From: Alphaproteobacteria bacterium
GTDB lineage: Bacteria > Pseudomonadota > Alphaproteobacteria > Sphingomonadales > Emcibacteraceae
NCBI GenBank assembly: GCA_020446675.1
Contig: JAGREE010000030.1
Location: 1-45,823 of the forward strand
Reading direction: 5' to 3'
Length of the DNA: 45,823 nucleotides
Shown here: positions 1-9,100 of the stretch, one piece after another
Layout: every line of letters starts with the position of its first letter
Numbering within the stretch: the stretch's first letter is position 1
The notes under the pieces: model-generated
What the model saw: only the letters and a program-made list of their open reading frames with translations
What the model was told of the DNA's origin: nothing
Database searches by the model: none
Made by a program: the position numbers and the translations under genes

Positions 1-831
1 AGTATTGTCAGACAGTTTGTTTTGAACTTCTTCCCAAATAGAATGGTCTATGATAGCCTCATGTTGCCCGTCATATACATTATCTTTGTATCTAACTTTT
101 CCTGCATATAATGGATTTTTTAAGAGATGATAGAGATGGCCGCGACTGAAACTTTTCCCACCTGTAATGTTACCATTATATTTCCTTTCCTTTGTTTTTA
201 GATATAACCGATCGGCTTTTTCTTTAACCTCCCTTACCGAGCCAAACTCAAGGTATAAATCATAAAGGGTTTTTACTGTTTCTGCTTCAGCCTCATTTAT
301 CTTTAATCCCTTATCTTTGACTTCATATCCAAGTGGCGGTAGTCCTCCCATCCACATCCCCTTCTTTTTAGATGCGGCAATTTTATCACGGATCCGCTCA
401 CCCGTAATTTCTCGTTCAAACTGGGCGAAGGAAAGAAGCACATTCAAGGTCAGGCGTCCCATGGATGAGGTGGTATTGAATTGTTGCGTGACGGATATGA
501 AGGAGACATTATGTTTATCAAAGAGCTCTATCAGTTTTGAAAAATCGGCTAAGGACCGTGTCAGCCGATCCACTTTATAGACGACAACGGTATCTATTTG
601 CCCTGCTTTGATATCACTAAGCAGTTCCTGAATAGCAGGGCGGTTTAAGGTTCCGCCCGATATCCCTCCGTCATCATAAATCTTTTTAACGGCCCGCCAT
701 CCTTCATGATGCTGACTTTTAATATAGGCGAGGCTTGCTTCGCGCTGGGCATCGAGACTATTAAAGTCCTGCTCAAGACCATCTTCTGTTGATTTTCGGG
801 TATAGACAGCGCATCTTATTATTTTGCTCAT
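1..831 (-). CDS. Large serine recombinase (partial, C-terminus beyond window)
   Basis: Site-specific DNA recombinase of the large serine (resolvase/invertase) family, the class that integrates and excises phages and conjugative elements. The 277 codons in the window begin MSKIIRCAVYTRKS, where the YTRKS motif (residues 10-14) carries the predicted catalytic Ser14. The resolvase core follows: DDGGISGGTLNRP, VYKVDRLTRS, and a long E-helix region with GRLTLNVLLSFAQFERE near residues 130-146. The start of the Recombinase domain is also visible (GLPPLGYEV, then SRGHLYHLLKNPLYAGKV). The ATG overlaps the stop of the DUF2924 gene as ATGA, so the two are translationally coupled. The frame is open to the window edge, so the zinc-ribbon and coiled-coil end cannot be seen. 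The family call is secure; the element it belongs to is not visible. Confidence 0.93.
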   Translation of the reverse strand, partial: MSKIIRCAVYTRKSTEDGLEQDFNSLDAQREASLAYIKSQHHEGWRAVKKIYDDGGISGGTLNRPAIQELLSDIKAGQIDTVVVYKVDRLTRSLADFSKLIELFDKHNVSFISVTQQFNTTSSMGRLTLNVLLSFAQFEREITGERIRDKIAASKKKGMWMGGLPPLGYEVKDKGLKINEAEAETVKTLYDLYLEFGSVREVKEKADRLYLKTKERKYNGNITGGKSFSRGHLYHLLKNPLYAGKVRYKDNVYDGQHEAIIDHSIWEEVQNKLSDNT

Positions 832-1265
832 CCTGAACGCCTCAAACCAAAGAAACGGGGACCTGACCATCTGGTGCCAGTAATGGATCTGGCAATTTCT
901 GATAAAGACTTAAAATGGGTGTTATTCCATTCATAACCATTCCTCAGGACGACAACCCGGTAGTTGTCGCCGTGCCATTCCCGCATTAGTACGGTTCCCT
1001 CGGGTAAGTCTGAAGATACTTTATTATTATGACTATTATTTTGAAAGCGTTTTAATTTAAGCTGAATTGACCTTGGTAATTGTCCATGTATCTTTGACTG
1101 GATGGAATAGGCAGCGGCATGTTCCATTAGTCTCCGGCTGATCCCCTTGGGTGCGTCAGTCCGATATATTTTCTTCCAGCTATCAAGGAGTTGTCCTCTG
1201 GAGGTTTCTTTAATGTCATCTATATTCAAATTTTCTGTTGCTACCGCTATTTTTTCACATTTCAT
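828..1265 (-). CDS. DUF2924 family protein
   Basis: A 145-residue basic protein of the DUF2924 family. Its typical features are the N-terminal helical segment (LLDSWKKIYRTDAPKGISRRLMEHAAAYSIQ) and the C-terminal half with LPEGTVLMREWHGDNYRVVVL, then FKSLSEIARSITGTRWSGPRFFGLR. In alphaproteobacteria this family is commonly encoded just before a large serine recombinase, and here the stop overlaps the recombinase start by four bases. It is likely an accessory DNA-binding or directionality protein for the recombinase, but that role is inferred from co-occurrence. AGGAGA sits 7 bases before the ATG. No promoter was identified. Confidence 0.85.
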   Translation of the reverse strand: MKCEKIAVATENLNIDDIKETSRGQLLDSWKKIYRTDAPKGISRRLMEHAAAYSIQSKIHGQLPRSIQLKLKRFQNNSHNNKVSSDLPEGTVLMREWHGDNYRVVVLRNGYEWNNTHFKSLSEIARSITGTRWSGPRFFGLRRSG

Positions 1266-1507
1266 TCTAGTCTCCTGAGTTATATTGGAGACAGTAACGC
1301 TCTGTTTGGGCAGGAAGTCCAGTCATTATTTATTTGCCTCAATTGGTACTCGGCACCACGTAATTGCTTAGATTATATTATGGAATTGACTGTCCGCTAT
1401 CGACCCAAAGCTGTCAGTCAGAAATTAATCCATCCATAGTTTCTAAACCAAACCTATTCTTGTTAAGTTTTGTACCATTTATTATACAATCTCTGTTTAG
1501 CTTAGTT

Positions 1508-2536
1508 TTAATTTGACATTTTGACTGCCATATCTCCACGTTCAGGCGGTGTTGTATCAATGGCGGCATAGTCGCCATAAGACAACCTTTCCTCAACCCC
1601 GGTAAGTGTGATGATGCCAAGTTCTTTTTTTCTCACACTTAAAACTTCACCAGTCGTGGGATCGGTTAGGCGTTTAATGACCCTTTCCACAACAAATTTA
1701 TCTCCGGACTTTAGACCGGCATTCTCACCAAAGTTTAAATATATTTCACTGCCATCATATTCAACAACTGAGCTGGACCATTTCACATCTTCTGATTTGC
1801 GAGCGATATTTTGTACGGCTTTTGTTATTGCCTTTCTGGCGGCCTGACCAAGCGGCGTTTTATAAAATTGGTTTGTTCCCAGATTTATGCCTTTATAGCC
1901 TGCATTAACATCAAAAGACCTGCTTTTTGCGGTTTCTTTTACGCTGAAACTGTCAATGATTTCACCGCTTGAGGTATCAACCAAACGAATGTCTAAGCCA
2001 ACAGTGCCTGACTTTCCTTGGAGAGAGGCGCCCCCACCAAGCAAGCTTCCCAATGCGCCACTTGATACACCCAAGCTTAAACCGCCCCCTTTGTTGCCAG
2101 CATCAAATTCTGTGACAGCACCGTATATGATAATCTGAGCATTCTGAAGGTTACCGGATTGTGGTCTTCCTTCCTGACGGGTCAGCCCACCAGCGGCCAG
2201 CTCCTGTTCTGCCAATACCTGTTGAAGATTGGCACGTTCGACAACAATAAAGCGATCTGCTTCCCGTAGGGCTGTTACAAACATGGAGGATAAGCCACCG
2301 CCGATCGACCAGTCACCATAATTGGCAGCGAAAGAACCTATTGAATCAAACTTTCCCACCGCGACAGTGCGCCTTGGTCCTTTGACTTGGGGTATTTTAC
2401 CGTCAAGAATGCCCTCTTCTGCCTCAACATCATCCTGGGCATAGCTGTAAGAAGGCGCCACCATGCTTAATAAAATAATCACCAGACATTGATTAATCAC
2501 TGTAACAAGATTTTTTATATTTTTCATATTATTCAT
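1508..2536 (-). CDS. CsgG/HfaB-like secretion-associated protein
   Basis: A 342-residue exported protein of the CsgG family. CsgG forms the outer-membrane channel that secretes curli, and HfaB plays a related role for Caulobacter holdfast anchor proteins. The core motifs are visible: AVGKFDSIGSF, then GGGLSSMFVTALREADRFIVVERANLQQVLAEQELAAGG at residues ~78-117, and AQIIIYGAVTEFDAG. The C-terminal ~90 residues (YLNFGENAGLKSGDKFVVERV) extend past the usual CsgG core. The N-terminus has a Sec signal ending SYSYAQ|DD. There is no lipobox Cys at the cleavage site, unlike classical CsgG and HfaB lipoproteins, so outer-membrane anchoring is uncertain. A near-ideal GGAGGT lies 5 bases before the ATG. 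It is the last gene of the operon with the giant protein and may secrete or anchor it. Confidence 0.85.
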   Translation of the reverse strand: MNNMKNIKNLVTVINQCLVIILLSMVAPSYSYAQDDVEAEEGILDGKIPQVKGPRRTVAVGKFDSIGSFAANYGDWSIGGGLSSMFVTALREADRFIVVERANLQQVLAEQELAAGGLTRQEGRPQSGNLQNAQIIIYGAVTEFDAGNKGGGLSLGVSSGALGSLLGGGASLQGKSGTVGLDIRLVDTSSGEIIDSFSVKETAKSRSFDVNAGYKGINLGTNQFYKTPLGQAARKAITKAVQNIARKSEDVKWSSSVVEYDGSEIYLNFGENAGLKSGDKFVVERVIKRLTDPTTGEVLSVRKKELGIITLTGVEERLSYGDYAAIDTTPPERGDMAVKMSN

Positions 2537-2554
2537 TTATAACCTCCATTATAT

Positions 2555-3112
2555 TCAACGTACCGGTGACCAGACGCCGTTATTTTTATTAATCAGATAT
2601 TCATCCACCAATGCACCATTCTCTGTGACAATCTGGGCACGAATATTTTCTCCCTCCTCTTTGATGGGGCCTACCTTTAATCTCGGGTTTCCCGAAACCA
2701 TTAGTCTATATTCCAGCAGAACTTTTACTGATTTTTCGGTTGGTCCCTCCGGCCCGAAGGCTTCAAGACCACTTCCTGCAGATGGTAATTCCAGGCCCGG
2801 AGTAATATTTGATTTTTGTTGCTCGAGCCTTGCTGCCTCTGCCGCAACAGCCTGAAGCTGGGCAGCTAATATCTGTATCTGATGAGTAAGAGCAACATAA
2901 TCTATGCTCTCGCTTCTTCCTGTCTGATAAGGAATAAATGGGTAATCAAGAGCAGATTGGGCATTAACCTGCGCTCTTTCGCGGTAATAGTCAGCACGCT
3001 CAAAATTACGTTCACTCAATTTTCCATCCTGCTGATTTTGCTGTGCTATCGCGTCACTTATCAAAGCTGCAAATATTAAGCCAAATGAAATTAAATATGT
3101 CTTTTTACTCAC
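2555..3112 (-). CDS. Exported coiled-coil protein, unknown family
   Basis: A 185-residue protein starting at GTG with AGGAGA 8 bases upstream. It has a Sec signal peptide (MSKKTYLISFGLIFAALISDAIA, likely cleaved after AIA). A charged segment (NFERADYYRERAQVNAQSALDYPFIPY) is followed by a coiled-coil or heptad stretch around residues 72-98 (HQIQILAAQLQAVAAEAARL). The C-terminal part from ~125 looks beta-rich (VKVLLEYRLMVSGNPRLKVG). I do not recognise the family. It lies 24 bases after the giant gene and 18 before the CsgG-like gene, so the three are almost certainly co-transcribed. A periplasmic adaptor, chaperone or protective partner of the giant protein is an inference from position only. 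Confidence 0.75.
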   Translation of the reverse strand: MSKKTYLISFGLIFAALISDAIAQQNQQDGKLSERNFERADYYRERAQVNAQSALDYPFIPYQTGRSESIDYVALTHQIQILAAQLQAVAAEAARLEQQKSNITPGLELPSAGSGLEAFGPEGPTEKSVKVLLEYRLMVSGNPRLKVGPIKEEGENIRAQIVTENGALVDEYLINKNNGVWSPVR

Positions 3113-3136
3113 TTATAAGTCTCCTGTTAGGGATAA

Positions 3137-6100
3137 TTAAAACCCTCCTGCTGCTGCGTTGCCTAAGCCGGTAAAATTATCATTTGCCACTGCCGATCTT
3201 GCTACCGCTCTTACGCCATCCTGATTAAAGCCCAGTACCGGATTAAATCCAATTTCTTCCAATGGTACTCCCAATTTTGCTTCATCAATTAAATGGCCAT
3301 ATTCTTCCAGCACGGCACGACCGTGACCTGATGTAATATCAAAAGCTCGTTCTGCAGCATTCTGCATATTTGTTGCTGCAGCAGCTGCCGCATCGGCATT
3401 TCCATTTGCACGTGCTCTTGCCCAATCAGCTTTATAACTTTCATAAGCATTCATCGCTTCTCTATACTGGGCTACCAAAGATTCATCGGGGGTCATCAGG
3501 GCCCGTTGAATAGTTTTTGCATTTGCTGCCCGTTCCGCAGAAGTTGCACCAACCGTTGGCACGGTTCCACCAGCATCATGGACTATCGTACGTTTGAAGC
3601 CATTTGAAAGGTCCTGGAAGCCAAAGTTATTACTTTTCAGATCCAGAACAACAAATCCGCCTTCATTAATGAGGTCCTGTGCTCTGGAAATAGACTCTAC
3701 CTCATCCAGCGTCATTGGTGTCCGCGCTCCCCGTGCCTGACTGTATGTTGGAACAGGGGCTTTTTCAGCAATCCGAATATTTCTTCCGGCTAGGACACCA
3801 TTATCATTTGCAGCTGATACCTGAAACTCGCCTCGTGCTTCTGGAGTATAAACGAAGTTATCTTTGACTTGTTTTGGTAGGTCGGTGAATGCCTGTGTTC
3901 CAACATTATCAAGTCTTGCGGTTACAGGGTCAACTTCTCTGCTTAATTTAATGACATTTCCCTGATTTTTACCATTTAGATCATTCACTACGGTAAAGGA
4001 CCCTCTGCCGACCTCATCCCCCACTTCCAGAACCTGACGTGACCCTGTTGCCGTATCTTCTAGTATTAGAAACCGTCCGGCCCTTGTGGCCCGAACTGAC
4101 GGTGCAGTTGTTAAAGGCACCTGCATCAAGCCATTTTCAGTTCTGAAAACACCTGGCGGCAAATTGCCGGCAGATGTGCCCGATGGGGCGGCACCCGGTA
4201 TATTATCAGCAGGCCCCGCTACCGGACCATCAAACAATGTTCCATTCGGGCCAGCATTGCCAAGATCCAGAGGAACGCCACTCTCGCCGGGCCTTAATGG
4301 AAGATTTGTATTCGCCGCAGATGGTACTGGACGTGCACCCGGCGCATTGGTCGGAGGAATACCAGAATTATTAATCGGTACACCAGATTCACCTACTGCA
4401 AGAGGCGCATTACTATTTGCCGCCGATGGCGCAGGACGGGCACCCGGTGCATTGGTCGGAGGAATGCCAGGATTATTAACCTGTATTCCAGATTCACCAA
4501 CAACTAGAGGTGCATTGCTATTTGCCGCCGATGGCACAGGACGGGCGCCCGGCGCATTGGTTGGCGGAATACCGCCGCTGCTTGGTGGCGGTGCTGCGCC
4601 AGCATTGGTTGGTGGAATCTGTCCGCCGTTTCCACCACCAACAGGCTGTGTTCCGCCAGGTCCGTTTCGTGATGCGGCAGGGAAGGGTTCATCAAATGCA
4701 TTTCGAAATTCAGGGCCCAGCATTTCATCAAGCCCAATATAAGGACCATCACGTGGTGGAAGCACAGTTGTCGGGCCGGTGGTTCCTGGTTTTAAGGGGG
4801 TTGGTCTGGCCGGTGGATAAACTGGCGCTTTGGGAACTTCTCCAAAAGCATTGGCAAACTCTGGGCCGAGGATTTCATCAAGCCCCTGATAGGGTAGGCC
4901 TGTTGCATCTTTTGGAATATTTGGGACATCATCAAACGCATTGGCAAACTCGGGGCCCAATAATTCGTCAAGGCCCTGGAATGGACCGTCCCGTGGTGGC
5001 AATGGTGCTGCAGGGGCGGCAGTTCCGGGTCTGAGCGGAGTGGGTCTGACGGGCGGATAAACAGGTGCACGCGGTGTTGTGCCAAAGGCATTGGCAAATT
5101 CAGGCCCGAGCAGTTCATCCAGTCCCTGATATGGAAGGGTATCTGAAGCCAGTGTCGTGGCTGGTACAGGACCATCCAGTGCCCCGGCGAACTCAGGACC
5201 AAGAAGCTCATCAAGTCCAATATAAGGACCATCACGCGGTGGCAGAACGGTTGTGGGGCCGGCAGCCCCCGGTCTGAGTGGTGTTGGTCTTGCCGGTGGA
5301 TAGACCGGTGCCTTCGGCACTTCACCAAAAGCATTGGCAAATTCAGGACCCAAAAGTTCGTCCAGTCCTTTATAGGCACCGCCAGTTACTTCAGATAGGT
5401 TGGCACTTTCAGTGAACCTGACTGAGTCTCCCACTATATCTGCACCACGGGTAACATCTGTTGCAACAGCGCCACCCGTTCTGGCGGCATCATTTAATGC
5501 ATTGGCACCTCTTGCCGCTTCCTCCAGTACGTTTGCGGCCTGGGCAAGTTCATCCACCTTGTCCAGTCCGCGTAGAACCGTAATGATTTTACCACCGCCG
5601 CCAATAACCATTGCCGGATCAACAAATAATTCTGCACCGACAGTTGTAATTTCAGCAGATCCGGAAAAGGCATCGCTTAATGATCCGGTCTGATAAGCAC
5701 TATTCAGCTGATCCAGTCCATCCGATATTTTTTTGCCTTCACCGATTACGAACTTCATTCCCAGGTCACCCCAGCTGGCTTCGCCGAGGTTATTTATCGT
5801 ATCAAGATTTTCAGAACCAAAGATGTCTACATTAAGCCCAGTTGCTTCATTGAAATAAAGCTGTAACGTTTCATAGTAAGTATCCAGCGATTGAACAATA
5901 ATAATATCAGCGAGCCCGACCAGACTTTTTACCGTCCCTTTGCCAACACCGTATATCGCACCTACGCCTGAAGAAATACCAACAGCCGTATTCTGGAAAG
6001 CATCTGTTGTTGCATCATAGCCTGTGATGATAGATTCCCATACAGTTGGATCGGCTTCTTTAAAATCAATGCCGTTAACGGCATTCTGAATTGTTGCAGC

Positions 6101-9100
6101 CGTTGCCAGCCTTTGCGAATTCAGGGCGGAATCAGACATGAGTTTGGCATTTGTCCGCTCTTCCAGATTATCCTCGAAGGCAATTTCACCAAGTCCGTTC
6201 ATAGTGCCGTAATATGTGATTTCACGTCTAACATCTGCGGCAATAGCTTCACTTCCGGCGACCGTTCTTGCGTCAAAATCTTCCCAGTATTTTCTGGCAT
6301 CCTGAAGACGGGTAAGTTCACCTTTTGCCACTTCGGCATCTTCAGCACTTGTCGGGTTATCAATACGGTTTTGTATTTCTGCTTCGCGAGTGTCGAAAGC
6401 CTGACTTCTTGCTGATTGAATATTTCTCGCATTACCCACCTGTGACTGCGCATCGGCATAGGCATCGACATGTCGCTGAACCTCTTCTGCCCGTTTTTCA
6501 TCACTTACCGCCCAGAGTTTTTTATTGGCTTCCTGCCAAGCTTCATAACGAAGCATTTCTTCAGTATTTCTGGCTCTTTGATCTGCCCGAAGACGGGACG
6601 TTCCGACTTCCAGCCCCTCTTTTAATCTTTTTGCTTCAGCTTCTTCCTCATCATTCCAGATGGTCATGTCATTCAGTTCTTTGAGCCGAGTTTGCATATT
6701 AACAAGGTCTCTTTGGCGACTTTCCAGCATTTCCTTGGTAGATCGCTGCCCCTGGGCACTACTATTAAACTCTTCGTATCTCGAATTCTGTTCCTTGAAA
6801 TCATTGGCGGCTTCACCAAGTTCAAGTTTTTGAATAAAATCAATCCTCTGATCAATACTCAGCTCGCTCCACTGCGGGATATTCTCCTGTAGCCATTCTG
6901 ACCGTTCATCTGAACTCAGTGAAGACCAGCGCCATCCTTCCGGTGGGTTGTTAATCAGTTCATTAAATGCCTTACGCTGGGCATCAACAAGACTGTTGGC
7001 TTGTGTTGTAGCCAGCTGATCGAGTTTTGCGGCTTCGCTGTTCAGTCGGGCAGCTTCAGATTCCAATCTTTCGACTTCTGCTTGTGCCCTTGCCGCATCA
7101 GCCTCAGCATTCTGTGCTTTGGTTTCAAGGCTTTGGGCGTCTTCTCTTATTTCAGTTTCCCTTGCTGTCATTTCTGCTGCCCGTGCATCATCACGCGTTG
7201 CTTCTGAACGATAATCTTTTGCCTGTGCTTCTCTCTCTCTGGCATTTTGCAGGTTGTCCTGTGCAGCGGCTCTTGCATCACGAGCTAAAGATTTATTATC
7301 GGTACTATCCGCTATTGCATTAAACCGGGCGGCTGATTGTCTTAAACGTTCGGCTTGTGCTTCCAAATCTTCAGCTTTGGACCGGTTTTTGGTAGCCTGC
7401 TCTTCGGCATAATCAGCAAAACCAACATATTCGTCCGCCTGGCGTTCTCGTGTTCCAACAATTTGATCTGCCTGACTGCGTTGAAATTCTGCTTCTTTTT
7501 GTGCCATTTCAGCATCAAATTTTGCTTTATCGATCTGGTTCTCAACACTTAAAGCATCACTTCTTATTTCCCTTGCTGTCTGTTTGGTAGTTGTTATTAG
7601 TTCATGCTGATCAGCAATAGTGGGACTTGGTTTTGTTGTGCCTGCGACAGCAATTGCTGCCCCGTGGACGGCCTGTTCGGATAATTCATTCGCCGCATCA
7701 ACAATATATTGGAAAAAGCCTCCAGGTTGTTCAAGCGATGGTTCGTTGATCAAAACCGGTATACTCGCGGTTTCAGAAATTCTTTCGGTGGTGCTGCCAT
7801 TGCTTTTATTAGAGGCATCAGTCTGCTGTGGTGAATTTGTGCCAGAAACAGTATTTGATGAATTGGCCAGTTGCTGTTGCTGGTTCTGGGCTTCTTTTAC
7901 GGCATTACTGACACCCTCTGCGGCGGTAGCCCATGTGGATGAAGCCCCGATAGAATTGGCGCTTAGTGCAAACCCGCCCGCGGAATTGGTTGAAATATTA
8001 ATATCATTTTCTGCAAATTGACCTGTTATCCTGTCCACAACATCATTATATTGACTGACCCTTGACTGTGCACGTTCAATGGTTGCCGGATCACCAGCTG
8101 CCTGTGCCTCAGCAAGATTATTTTGTGCCTGCTGAAGATTGCTTGTTGCATTTACAAGATTAACCTGTGCCTGCGCCATTTCCCCGACCTGTTTCGCAAA
8201 GGCCGTTCTATTAATGGATCCATCGGCATTTAAGGGCAATCCTTCTGTTAAATCTGTAGCCCATTGATTATGGGCGTTAACAAGATCAACTGCCTCGCTT
8301 GCCGCACCAATAGATTTTAGTCCGTTTAGCTCACTTTCAACTTCGCTTAGGCGTTTTGTCATATCCCGGTAGGCCTGATCCGCACCAAAAACAATTCCAG
8401 TGCCGCTTGAGCCCATTGGATTGAAGTTCGCAATATTTTCCTGAAGCTGCTGTTGTTCTTCTTGAAGTGCTTTGTATCGATCTGTATATTGACCTCCGGG
8501 ATCCTCCAACGTGCCGCCAAGCCCATTTCTTGCGGCTGTTACCCGGCTTTTGGCCTCATTAATCATATTGATTTCATTGTTAAGATCTGCATCCGTTAAA
8601 TTGCTTAAACGCTGACGCTCTGCAAATTCACTAGAAATATTATCCAGAGCCTCTGAAATCTGGCGACTTGTTGCGTTGGTAACAGGTAGACTTTTCCCTG
8701 TTAATGCCTTTGTTGTATCCCCGACATCACCGGCAAAGTTTCGAACAGATTCTTCGGCTGTTTCAAGCTGGGTTCTAAGGTCATTCACTTCTTTTTCTAG
8801 ATCAGATAAACTTTTCGGGTCAAAATCAGGGTTTTGACGCGCTGCATCCAGAGCATCCTGTGCACTGCTTGTCCGTTCTCTAAGGTCTGTTGCCTGATTA
8901 TTTGCATCAATAAAGTTATTAAAGGCATCTGCAGCTTTACGGGCATTCTCATAATCATTCCACTCGTCCTGCATTCCATTTGCATAAAATTCGGCTTTAA
9001 GAGCCAATTTATCAGCGATCTGTGCATCATTGGCTGCGGCTTGAGCCGCTCTTTCGGCGCGTTCAATGGCCCGGTCATAGGCCTGATCCTGTCTGGAGCC

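Noticed and set aside
4259..5376. Regularly spaced repeats considered as a CRISPR array
   Set aside because: The repeats are in frame, of coding type, with spacers that are also related to each other; no cas genes are near.
4086..5693. Long open frames on the opposite strand of the repeat region
   Set aside because: They mirror the repeats and proline/alanine codon bias of the giant gene, lack ribosome sites and encode low-complexity sequence.
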